A stretch of DNA of 64,000 bases from assembly GCF_000426585.1 (NCBI RefSeq), contig NZ_AUFQ01000002.1, positions 62,001 to 126,000 of the forward strand. The letters are read 5' to 3'. Position 1 is the first letter of the stretch, and every line of letters starts with the position of its first letter. The notes under the pieces were generated by a model that made no database searches, had not been told where the DNA came from, and saw only the letters and a program-made list of their open reading frames with translations. Positions 43,411-51,506 of this stretch are shown in pieces. The translations under genes were made by a program, and so were the position numbers. The stretch comes from Segatella baroniae DSM 16972 = JCM 13447. GTDB lineage: Bacteria > Bacteroidota > Bacteroidia > Bacteroidales > Bacteroidaceae.

Positions 43411-44274
43411 ATGTTCAGAATTTACTTAGAGAAAATCAAGCTGGCCGTGCAGAAACGCGCCAAAACGGCACAGACCCAAAAGAGCTATTCCACTTGGAAA
43501 GCCAAGGGCTACGAGAACGAACCGCTCGTAACCGTCATTTTCCAGACCCACAATAAGAGTTTGCAGATATGCCATGTGCTCCGGAAAATCAGAAAATGGC
43601 CCATCAAAACCGAAGTGATTGTTATCGACGATGGCTCTTCGCTCGACCACACGGAACGCTTAGCGAAGGAGCTGAATAGCGCCAACGAGTTTCTGGTACG
43701 CTGCAATGATCTCTACGAGAACGTCACTTACGACAAGACTATCCGCATGGCCAATGGCCAATACATCGCTTTGTTGCAAGACGACGACGATTTTGCCGAC
43801 ACACAGTGGATGGACGATGCCCTGAACTACTTCAAACAATATCCAGATATGGCCATTCTGGGCGGTAACTGGAAGGTGAATCTGACTTTCGTCAAGGAGA
43901 CCGAGCAACGCGTCGGCACCCGTATCGACGATGCCTCACGCCCTTTCTGCTTCGCGCCGTCGGTCAATCGTGCGCCCATGTGGATCAACAAGGCAATCTT
44001 CGACGCCAAACTGCATCGCATTGACTTCCGTTTCGCGCCTTTCCAGTACGATGATGACGAACTTTGTCTGCGTGCATGGCTCGAAGGATGCACCGTAGGC
44101 TGGTACGACGCGGGCTTCCATTCGCTGGCCGCGGGGGGCATGCGCCTTTGGAATAACAGCTTTTCTGCCGAACAGGCCCGGCGCAACGGCCATCTGCTTT
44201 ATACGCTCTATGCCGATCGCATGGATACCATCCTGCAACGTGTGGCCGACAACAACCGCCGTCTTACCGAATAA
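43411..44274 (+). CDS. Glycosyltransferase family 2 protein
   Basis: GT-A fold glycosyltransferase of 287 residues, probably acting at the inner face of the cytoplasmic membrane. The ATG at 43411 is chosen because the open frame before it overlaps the divergent cytidylyltransferase gene and carries the promoter. The donor-binding parts are PLVTVIFQTHNKSLQI, VIVIDDGSS and the metal motif ALLQDDDDF. A galactosyltransferase-like tail follows (FAPFQYDDDELCLRAW). A flippase gene follows after eight bases. Sugar specificity is unknown. Confidence 0.9.
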   Translation: MFRIYLEKIKLAVQKRAKTAQTQKSYSTWKAKGYENEPLVTVIFQTHNKSLQICHVLRKIRKWPIKTEVIVIDDGSSLDHTERLAKELNSANEFLVRCNDLYENVTYDKTIRMANGQYIALLQDDDDFADTQWMDDALNYFKQYPDMAILGGNWKVNLTFVKETEQRVGTRIDDASRPFCFAPSVNRAPMWINKAIFDAKLHRIDFRFAPFQYDDDELCLRAWLEGCTVGWYDAGFHSLAAGGMRLWNNSFSAEQARRNGHLLYTLYADRMDTILQRVADNNRRLTE

Positions 44275-44282
44275 TTCCGACT

Positions 44283-45725
44283 ATGGCAACACTCAAGGAG
44301 AAGGCGGCAACGGGCATTTTCTGGGGAGCTATCAGTAATCTGCTCACCCAAATCATCAGTGCTATCATCGGATTCTACCTCGGTCGTATCCTCGTTCCTG
44401 CCGAATACGGACTCGTGGCCATGTTGGCCATCTTCTCGGCCATAGCGGGCGTGTTGCAAGAGAGTGGCTTCACGGCGGCACTGACCAACTTGAAGGAAGT
44501 GACCGACAAAGACTACAATGCCGTTTTCTGGTTTAGCACACTCGTCAGCAGCAGTCTTTACCTTGTTTTATTCTTCTGCGCGCCGCTCATCGCGGACTTC
44601 TACGGACAGCCCGAACTTGTTCCTCTCTCCCGATTGGTGTTCGCTTCGTTCGTCGTGGCAGGCATCGGCACGGCCCACGCGGCCTATATGTTCCGCAACA
44701 TGATGAACAAGGGCAAGGCCATCATCAGCACCGTGGCCTCTATTACATCGGGCGTAACGGGACTGGTGCTGGCCTACAACGGGTTCTCTTATTGGAGTTT
44801 GGCTTGGCAACAATTCGTTTTCATCGTCGTGACCGACCTCGGTCGCCTCTACTACGTGCGATGGCTGCCCAGTCTGAAGATTGATTTCAGCCCCATCCGA
44901 CGCATGTTCGGTTTCAGCAGTTCCATCATGATTACCGCGCTCATTACGCAGGTGAACAACAATATGCTGTCCATCATCTTCGGTAAGTTGTTTTCGACAA
45001 AGTCATTGGGCAACTTCACGCAAGCCTTCAAGTGGGATTCGATGGCCTACACCTTTGTTTCGGGCACTATCAATCAAGTCGCCCAACCCGTATTATCATC
45101 CATCAACGACCAGGAAGAGCGCCAACTTCACGTCTTCCGCAAGTTGCTGCGTTTCACGGCCTTTATCTCTTTTCCTGCCATGTTCGGTCTTTCGCTCGTT
45201 GCCCGCGAGTTTATTCTGCTCACGGTGCGCGATAATTGGGTCGACAGCATACCGCTTTTGCGCATTCTCTGCATCAGCGGTGCCTTCCTGCCGTTCTTCA
45301 CTTTGTATCAGAATATGGTGATCAGCCGCGGCCGTTCCAACATTAATATGTGGGCAAACGTGTCGCTTATCCTGCTGCAACTGACGATATTCATTATCTG
45401 TAGTCGGTTCAGCATTCTCCACATGGTGGTACTCTATACCATTATCAACATTCTTTGGATAGGCGTTTGGCAAACCATCGCCCGCCGTATCATCCGGTTG
45501 AGCCACCTTGCTTTCCTTAAAGACATCCTTCCTTTCATGCTTTCGGCCGCCGTTTCGTGTGCCGTGGCCTACCTGCTGACCATCAATTTCAGCAATCTAT
45601 GGCTCATCCTGATACTACGCATCGTCATTGTGGCCACGCTGTACTTCTGCATTATGAAGTTCATGCACGCACAAATACTCGAAGACAGTATTGCCTTCTT
45701 CATGAAAAAAACAAAAAATAAGTGA
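44283..45725 (+). CDS. Polysaccharide flippase (Wzx/MOP superfamily)
   Basis: Membrane transporter of 480 residues with about 12-14 helices, of the WzxC/lipopolysaccharide-biosynthesis type. The N-terminus KEKAATGIFWGAISNLLTQI and the stretch LVPAEYGLVAMLAIFSAIAG are typical of the family. It should flip lipid-linked glycan units built by the neighbouring glycosyltransferases. It abuts the convergent GT2 gene with no base between the two stop codons. A polymerase (Wzy) is not obvious in this locus, although the three multipass proteins at 48637-52952 are candidates of unknown role. Confidence 0.92.
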   Translation: MATLKEKAATGIFWGAISNLLTQIISAIIGFYLGRILVPAEYGLVAMLAIFSAIAGVLQESGFTAALTNLKEVTDKDYNAVFWFSTLVSSSLYLVLFFCAPLIADFYGQPELVPLSRLVFASFVVAGIGTAHAAYMFRNMMNKGKAIISTVASITSGVTGLVLAYNGFSYWSLAWQQFVFIVVTDLGRLYYVRWLPSLKIDFSPIRRMFGFSSSIMITALITQVNNNMLSIIFGKLFSTKSLGNFTQAFKWDSMAYTFVSGTINQVAQPVLSSINDQEERQLHVFRKLLRFTAFISFPAMFGLSLVAREFILLTVRDNWVDSIPLLRILCISGAFLPFFTLYQNMVISRGRSNINMWANVSLILLQLTIFIICSRFSILHMVVLYTIINILWIGVWQTIARRIIRLSHLAFLKDILPFMLSAAVSCAVAYLLTINFSNLWLILILRIVIVATLYFCIMKFMHAQILEDSIAFFMKKTKNK

Positions 45726-46700
45726 TTAGCGGATATGCTGTCGCTGATAAAATACGGCAGTCAGCGGAAACAGAAAGGCCCTAACGAGATTCTTGGGGTC
45801 ACTGCCTGCCGTGTGAAAGAGCTGACTGCGATGGCGAAGGCAGAACACTTGAAAGCGGATGAAGTTGAAAACACCCCGCCGGGTCTGGTACTTCATCATG
45901 CGTAAGGCGGCCCGATGGCTGGTTGTATCGACCTTTAAATGTTCCAAAAGGTCGAGCCAGCGCAGGTAATAGTCATTACCCGACCTTTTTATTTCCCGAT
46001 AATGCTTCACGCACCATACAATCATACGGAGACCGTTGCCCACCGTGGGCACGCTGTCGGCGTTCGACGAGTAAGTGGACGCGCCATGGTAACGCCGTTG
46101 ATTTACAAGTTTGGCGTCCACGTAGACCACGCTTTCGTAGACGGCAGCCACCACGGATAAGATCATATCGTAGTAGTTGTGCCGGAAAATGGCGCAATCC
46201 ATAGGCAGCAAGTCAAGCAGTTGACGACGAAAGAACATCGTGTGGCCCGCGATTTCGGCACAATACATCATGCGCAGAGCCGTCGTGTTGGGTCGCCGTG
46301 GGTCTTGGTAGACGAAAGAACCATCTTCGGAGAAGGGTACCGACCGACCGCCGCACAGCAACTGATGGCCGATGGCCGCTAACTGGCGTTCCAGTTTGTC
46401 GGCTTCCCACAAGTCATCCTGATCGCAAAGAGCAATAAAATCACCTTGCGCACGTCGCATGGCCGAATAGAAATTGGCATTTACGCCCATGGATGTCGCG
46501 TTCTGAAACAACTGGATGACAGGGTATCGCGTGGCATAATCGCGCAGAATGGTCAGGGTTGCGTCGGTAGAACCGTCGTCCTGAATGATGATTTCATCGG
46601 CAGGACGTGTCTGCCGCAGCACGGAGTCGAGCTGTTCGGCCACGAATTTGGCACCATTATAGGTGCAGATGACAACGGAGATGGTGGCTTGCTTCATCAT
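45726..46700 (-). CDS. Glycosyltransferase family 2 (rhamnosyltransferase-like)
   Basis: GT-A glycosyltransferase of 324 residues. Motifs are ISVVICTYNGAKFVAEQLDS (N-terminus), IIIQDDGSTDAT and the donor/metal motif FIALCDQDDLWEADK. The DQDD form is common in GT2 enzymes for O-antigen and rhamnan-type chains. Its start overlaps the end of licD by four bases (ATGA), so both are translated from one message. Donor and acceptor are unknown. Confidence 0.92.
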   Translation of the reverse strand: MMKQATISVVICTYNGAKFVAEQLDSVLRQTRPADEIIIQDDGSTDATLTILRDYATRYPVIQLFQNATSMGVNANFYSAMRRAQGDFIALCDQDDLWEADKLERQLAAIGHQLLCGGRSVPFSEDGSFVYQDPRRPNTTALRMMYCAEIAGHTMFFRRQLLDLLPMDCAIFRHNYYDMILSVVAAVYESVVYVDAKLVNQRRYHGASTYSSNADSVPTVGNGLRMIVWCVKHYREIKRSGNDYYLRWLDLLEHLKVDTTSHRAALRMMKYQTRRGVFNFIRFQVFCLRHRSQLFHTAGSDPKNLVRAFLFPLTAVFYQRQHIR

Positions 46701-47578
46701 TTGCGGATGGTTTGTCGGATGGTGGCCAACGAAACCCGCTCATCCATGTTGAAATAAACCTTTTCGTGATGCGACATTCGTTGCTCTACGGGCGGCAACT
46801 GCATGTAATCGCCGAAGAAATGGCGTAAGTATTCGTCGTAACGCAGGGGCAAATCAACTTCCAATCCTTCGAACATAAACGACTTCGTTCCGGCTATCCA
46901 CGCCTTTGGATAGACCTCTTTGCCATGATAAACGCCGCTATAAGTGACAACGTTTGTAGCCTTTTCAAAGGGATAAAGGCGGCAGATGGCGTCCATCCTG
47001 CGCAGCAAATAACGACGATAAGTGCCACGAGCAACAAACCCGAAGGCCTTTCTGACGAAGCGCCCCCACTCATGTGGCTGCTTCAACAGGCCCAGATAGT
47101 CCGTGAAACGATAACGGGTGGAGATTGCTTCCATGCGATTCTGTATCTTCTCGAAGCGCCGTTTCAGTCGCCAAGCCTCATCCTTGTCGTCCGCCGTGCC
47201 GTCGAGCGGAAAGATATCAATGAACATTCCGTAGACACAAGGCGTATCGACCCGCTCCATGATGGTGGTATCGCGGCGGCAAAGTTTCGAGAAGTGCATG
47301 AAATAGTTGGGCGTGTTGTAGGGAGTGCATAGCTCGTAGCGTCCCATATCTTGTCGGGCGCAAATATCCATGAGTCGATCATAGTCGGGACGCGGCATAA
47401 ACACGTCGATATCGTCGTCCCAAGGGATGAATCCTTGGTGGCGAATGGCGCCGATAGCGGTACCTCCGGCACAGTAATAAGTAAGGTTGTGGGTCTTGCA
47501 AAGGGCGATAAAATGTTGGAAAATGTCGAGCAAGACGGCATTCCAACGGGGCTGAAGCGCGGGCGTGAGTATCATCAT
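46697..47578 (-). CDS. LicD-family phosphotransferase
   Basis: Enzyme of 293 residues that transfers a phospho-alcohol from a CDP-activated donor to a glycan. The family core is CAGGTAIGAIRHQGFIPWDD followed by DIDVFMPR, with Asp54-56 and Asp58 forming the metal site. Later family parts include FIDIFPLDG and a C-terminal HHEKVYFN. LicD moves phosphocholine in Haemophilus and pneumococcus; its human relatives fukutin and FKRP move ribitol-5-phosphate from CDP-ribitol. The TarI-like gene in this locus makes an alditol phosphate donor plausible, and no choline genes are seen. Confidence 0.93.
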   Translation of the reverse strand: MMILTPALQPRWNAVLLDIFQHFIALCKTHNLTYYCAGGTAIGAIRHQGFIPWDDDIDVFMPRPDYDRLMDICARQDMGRYELCTPYNTPNYFMHFSKLCRRDTTIMERVDTPCVYGMFIDIFPLDGTADDKDEAWRLKRRFEKIQNRMEAISTRYRFTDYLGLLKQPHEWGRFVRKAFGFVARGTYRRYLLRRMDAICRLYPFEKATNVVTYSGVYHGKEVYPKAWIAGTKSFMFEGLEVDLPLRYDEYLRHFFGDYMQLPPVEQRMSHHEKVYFNMDERVSLATIRQTIRK

Positions 47579-47601
47579 AGACGGCTGTTTTTATCCGTTT
47601 A

Positions 47602-47633
47602 CAAAGGTAGTGCTTTTTTATTGTCGTCCGAAA
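47602..47633 (-). promoter_or_regulatory. Promoter of the licD-GT2 operon
   Basis: Minus strand: TTTC at 47633-47630, 20 bases, TACCTTTG at 47609-47602. The -7 box is perfect and the -33 box has one mismatch. The ATG follows at 47578. Confidence 0.7.
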
Positions 47634-47648
47634 TAAGCCTCTTTATAA

Positions 47649-47679
47649 TTTCAAAGCAGCCGTTTTTTTCCTATCTTTG
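47649..47679 (+). promoter_or_regulatory. Promoter of the GT14 gene
   Basis: TTTC at 47649-47652, 19 bases, TATCTTTG at 47672-47679, with a perfect -7 box. The ATG is at 47699. A single 22-base-repeat-like core (CAAAGCAGCCGTTTT) lies within the spacer region. Confidence 0.7.
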
Positions 47680-47698
47680 CAGGAAAACAACGACCAAT

Positions 47699-48604
47699 AT
47701 GACCCAACTTGCCTTCTTGATTTCGGCCCATACCGACCCACAGCACCTTTGCCGTTTGGTAAAGAGCCTGCCTGCCTCGTCCGAGTTCTTCATCCACATC
47801 GACGCAAAGTCTGATATCCAACCGTTCCGCACGCTACTACAACAGCCCAACGTACACTTCGTAAAACCTCGTATCGACGTAATGTGGGGCAGTATCGGTG
47901 TGGTTGACAGCCAGATGTCGATGATTCGTGAGGCTCTTGACAGCGGAATCAAGTTCGATTATCTCATCTCCATGAGCGGACTCGACTATCCGCTGTGGAG
48001 CAACGAGCGGATATTGGAGTTCTTCGGGCAAGACCCCGGGCGCCAATACCTGCACGGCGTGTGCATGGAAAACCAGCAGGAAGCCGCCAAACTCTACCGG
48101 CAACACCGCCCCTACAACTATAGATCATGGCGATACGGCACCTTGAAGAGCAAATTCCGGTCGGCCTTGCGCGAAATTCTCTACTTGGTTGGCTTCAGAA
48201 AGCCCCTTCGCTTCGAGGCCGAAGGCAAGTGGTACAAGCTCTACAAGGGTTCGATGTGGTGGGCCATCACGCCCGATTTGGCAGAATTGGCTTACGATAC
48301 GTGGAAGAAAAACACGGCGTATGTGCGCTATTTTCACGATTCGTTCGCACCGGACGAGACCTTTATCCACACGTTGGTGTTCAATTCAGACTATGCCAAG
48401 CACAGTTTGGGCGAGAAGGAGCGCTTCACCCGATTAGCAGACGTTACGCCATTGACGTTCATCGACTACACCCATGGCATCAAAGTGTTTGACGAGACCG
48501 ACTATGAGTTGCTCGTCGGCTCGGGCAAAATGTTCTTCCGCAAGGCCGTGACGGGCAAGAGCGACGCGTTGCTCGACCGCATCAATCGGCTCCGCGAGGG
48601 CTGA
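47699..48604 (+). CDS. Core-2/I-branching beta-1,6-N-acetylglucosaminyltransferase-like (GT14)
   Basis: Glycosyltransferase of 301 residues. The ATG at 47699 lies 20 bases past the promoter and starts MTQLAFLISAHTDPQHL; the frame is open further upstream but that part overlaps licD on the other strand. Family signatures are FFIHIDAKSD, YLISMSGLDYPL, the GSMWWAIT motif and FAPDETFIHTLVFNS. GT14 enzymes often add GlcNAc or xylose branches. Placed with licD and GT2 genes, it probably adds a branch to the same surface glycan. Confidence 0.9.
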   Translation: MTQLAFLISAHTDPQHLCRLVKSLPASSEFFIHIDAKSDIQPFRTLLQQPNVHFVKPRIDVMWGSIGVVDSQMSMIREALDSGIKFDYLISMSGLDYPLWSNERILEFFGQDPGRQYLHGVCMENQQEAAKLYRQHRPYNYRSWRYGTLKSKFRSALREILYLVGFRKPLRFEAEGKWYKLYKGSMWWAITPDLAELAYDTWKKNTAYVRYFHDSFAPDETFIHTLVFNSDYAKHSLGEKERFTRLADVTPLTFIDYTHGIKVFDETDYELLVGSGKMFFRKAVTGKSDALLDRINRLREG

Positions 48605-48636
48605 CAGCCTGTTTCCGGCACCCTTTTTACCTTTTC

Positions 48637-49986
48637 TTATAACAAATAACCCACGATGATTTGTCCGTTGTAAGCCCACAGATAAATCGTCAGGAAGGCT
48701 ACGGCATAGCGCAACGACTGCCGCAGTCCGGGTTTTCGCGTGGCCAAAAGCAAGCTGCCCACGGCAATCGGCACGATGAAGAGCCAGCCGGCACTCATGA
48801 GATAGACTTCGGTCAGTGCGAAACCGAGGCCGAAATGCAGCACGGCGTCGCAGAGGAACCAACAGAACACAAGGCGCAACAGGCTGTCGCGGCGTCCGCA
48901 CCAAAGGCCCAAGACAAAGAAAAGGACGACAACCACCTCAATCAGATAGCTGCCCACAGCGTCATAACGCACGATGACAGGCCGCTTGTGACCGGCGTCC
49001 TGCAACGCGAAATCACGATGCAGCTGAATCGACTCGCCGAAGATGTTCTCCACCAAGCTGGGCCAGCGCGGCGTCGAAAGCGTAATCCATTTGGCAATTT
49101 CACCGTCGCCGAAGTCCTTGGCGTTGACCTTGGCCTGCGTCTTGCGGGCTTCTTCGCGCACCCGCCTCACCCTCTCGGGATTCTTCTGCTCGAGCTTCTG
49201 CTCGATCTTGCGCACCTCCCGCGCCTGCGGCACTTCAAAACAATGGTGGTTCAGCCGCTGTATGCCGACCAGCAGGAGTATCGGCAGCAGACCGATCGAC
49301 AGGATGGGACACCAACGAAACACGCTTCTCCCCTTGACGAAGAGGGCCGCCAGATACACCTTCACGATGTTGGACAAGGAGATTCCGCCCGTGAGGAAAG
49401 CCATCAGGCCCAGCTTCCACGACGCCACGTCGCGCTTCTCACGCATCGCCCGGCCGCCGACATAGAGCGTCAGGAGCAGCAACAGCATGGAAATGACGAA
49501 GTGGTCGGGCACGACGCAGGCCAGGAGGATGTGGCCGAAGGAGAAGAAGAAGGCTGTGAGCAGCAGGCTGTCGGCTCGGGAAAGGCCCATGAGTTCGCGC
49601 AGGATGCGAAACAGGAACAGGCCCGAATAGACCGCCGAGAAGAGCAAGACCACCGCCATGAGCAGCACGGCGCAGTTGGTTTCCGTCACGGCCATCAGCC
49701 CTTGATTGAGCCAATAGAGCGGGTAGAGCAGCGAGAAGAACAGCGGATGGCGCACCGTGTCGAAGTGGATGCGCAGTCCGGAGATGGTGATCCACGACCA
49801 GCAGTCGTAGCCCGACACTTCGAAGGTCTTCCGGAATATCGACCAGAAGCCGCCGTGGGCGCCCAAGAAGTACTGGTGGGCGTGCTGATGAATGACGAGG
49901 GCGTTCAAGCCGATGAACACCAACAGCAACACCAGGGCCAAGCCCCGCTCTTCCTTTCGGATTCTGAACAGGCGAAAGATGGACAT
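48637..49986 (-). CDS. Multipass membrane protein, copy 1 of 3 (DUF6080-like)
   Basis: Integral membrane protein of 449 residues with roughly ten helices. A hydrophilic, basic periplasmic or cytoplasmic insert lies at about 240-330 (VRKIEQKLEQKNPERVRRVR) and ends in the family-like motif LVENIFGESIQLH. The layout recalls GT-C type membrane glycosyltransferases and what I remember as DUF6080. It starts 9 bases after copy 2, so these two share a transcript. Motifs common to all three copies are RILRELMGL, PDHFVISMLLLLLTL and GFALTEVYLMSAGW. Function unknown; the adjacent glycan locus suggests surface polysaccharide work. Confidence 0.7.
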   Translation of the reverse strand: MSIFRLFRIRKEERGLALVLLLVFIGLNALVIHQHAHQYFLGAHGGFWSIFRKTFEVSGYDCWSWITISGLRIHFDTVRHPLFFSLLYPLYWLNQGLMAVTETNCAVLLMAVVLLFSAVYSGLFLFRILRELMGLSRADSLLLTAFFFSFGHILLACVVPDHFVISMLLLLLTLYVGGRAMREKRDVASWKLGLMAFLTGGISLSNIVKVYLAALFVKGRSVFRWCPILSIGLLPILLLVGIQRLNHHCFEVPQAREVRKIEQKLEQKNPERVRRVREEARKTQAKVNAKDFGDGEIAKWITLSTPRWPSLVENIFGESIQLHRDFALQDAGHKRPVIVRYDAVGSYLIEVVVVLFFVLGLWCGRRDSLLRLVFCWFLCDAVLHFGLGFALTEVYLMSAGWLFIVPIAVGSLLLATRKPGLRQSLRYAVAFLTIYLWAYNGQIIVGYLL

Positions 49987-49995
49987 ACGGAAAAT

Positions 49996-51411
49996 TCAAG
50001 ATAAGAGACAAGTGGTGAGGAGCCAGCCGTTCCACACGAAAAAGGCCAGCGACAACAGACCCACCAGGCTGCGCCAAAGTGGGCGAAGGCGGCCGTCGCG
50101 CAGGAGAAAGGCCAGCGTGATGGGCAATATATAAATCCAATGGGCGGCCATGATGTAGACTTCGGAAATGCCGAAGCCCAGTCCCAGGTGGAGCGCCGCG
50201 TCGACAGCGACGAACGAAAGCACCAGCCAAAGGAAGCGGTCTCTGCGCCCCAAGGCGACACCGAGCAGGCAAAGCAGGCCGACAAGGCCGACGGCAACAT
50301 AGGGCAAAGCGTTGGAATAGCGCACAATCTCGGGCCTGTCGCGCAACACATCGCCCAGGAGATGCGACCGATGGAAGACCATCGACTCGCCCATGAAGTT
50401 CTCGACGAAGGCCTCGCCACGGTCGGTCGACTTGTTGGTCCAGCTCAACAGGCCCGTATTTTTGAAGGGAATGCCCGTCTTCGCGTGGTTTCGGCGATAT
50501 TGTTCGTGCGCTTCCTTCCGCAACTGGGCCTTTACGGCCTTGGCCAAACCGGCCGAATCGCCCGCCTGCAGCGTGTCTTTGACGCGGGCCTCAAGCTGCC
50601 GGCGGTGCTCCTGGCGGTGCTTTTGGGCGGCGGCCATGCGTGCGTCGACGCGCGGCTGCTCGAACACCTGATACTCCGCCACGGTGAAAAGTCCGAGCAG
50701 GAGGGCCGGCACTGCGACGCCGAAGGCCAGAAAACGCAAGCGGAAGAAGCGACGGCCGTTGACGAACAGGGCCGCCAGAAAGGTCTTCAGGCCATTGCTG
50801 AGCGACACGCCCGCCGTGAGAACGAAGAGCCAAACGGCCGTTACGACACGCATCGGGCGGCCTTCGCGCAACTGCCGACCACTGATCCAGAGCGTCAGCA
50901 GCAGCAACATGAGCGACATGCAGAAGTGGTCGGGCACGCTGAACGTGAGCAGAATGTAGCCCAACGACATGAAGAAGAACGTGAGCAGGTTGCTGTCCAA
51001 AGTGCCCAAACCCATCACCTGACGCAGAATCCGCAGCAGGAAGACGAGCGCGTAGCCCCCGCAAAAGAGATTGACGACGGCCATCAGCACCATGCACAGG
51101 TTGCTTCCGAAGAGCCACGACAGTCCTTGGTTGAGCAGATAGGCCGGATAGAGGAGGAAGGCGATGAGCGGATGGCGGTAGATGTCATAGGCAGGAGACC
51201 ATTGGGTCAGGATTTCATAGGTCCAGGCGTCGAACCCCGAGACGTGAAAACGACTGACAAGAGCCTCATGGATGTCGGTGGTCACGCCGGCAAAGCGCAG
51301 CCAGCCGTAACGCACGGCCATGCCTTCAAGCCACAACAGATAAACGAAGAACCACAAAGCGGGCCGTCGTTCTTCCTTGCTCAACTTGAAAATGCTTGCC
51401 AATTGCTTCAT
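49996..51411 (-). CDS. Multipass membrane protein, copy 2 of 3 (DUF6080-like)
   Basis: Paralogue of 471 residues from the ATG at 51411 (a GTG lies one codon earlier). It has the same helix layout as its neighbours, with RILRQVMGLGTLDSNLL, PDHFCMSLMLLLLTL, the charged insert at about 230-320 and the motif FVENFMGESMVFH, then GFGISEVYIMAAHW. A -7 element (TACTTTTG) lies 22 bases upstream. The three copies are well diverged, so the duplication is old or under different selection. Confidence 0.7.
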   Translation of the reverse strand: MKQLASIFKLSKEERRPALWFFVYLLWLEGMAVRYGWLRFAGVTTDIHEALVSRFHVSGFDAWTYEILTQWSPAYDIYRHPLIAFLLYPAYLLNQGLSWLFGSNLCMVLMAVVNLFCGGYALVFLLRILRQVMGLGTLDSNLLTFFFMSLGYILLTFSVPDHFCMSLMLLLLTLWISGRQLREGRPMRVVTAVWLFVLTAGVSLSNGLKTFLAALFVNGRRFFRLRFLAFGVAVPALLLGLFTVAEYQVFEQPRVDARMAAAQKHRQEHRRQLEARVKDTLQAGDSAGLAKAVKAQLRKEAHEQYRRNHAKTGIPFKNTGLLSWTNKSTDRGEAFVENFMGESMVFHRSHLLGDVLRDRPEIVRYSNALPYVAVGLVGLLCLLGVALGRRDRFLWLVLSFVAVDAALHLGLGFGISEVYIMAAHWIYILPITLAFLLRDGRLRPLWRSLVGLLSLAFFVWNGWLLTTCLLS

Positions 51412-51432
51412 CACGATTCATGGATTGTCGTG

Positions 51433-51440
51433 CAAAAGTA
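51433..51440 (-). promoter_or_regulatory. Promoter -7 element of membrane copies 2 and 1
   Basis: Minus strand TACTTTTG is a full -7 match, 22 bases before the ATG of copy 2. The -33 box is not clear. Confidence 0.55.
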
Positions 51441-51506
51441 CATAATAATTTTGACTTCACGCGCTTTCGCAGGCCTTACTTGCCGCCACGGGGGCTTCTC
51501 CTCGCG

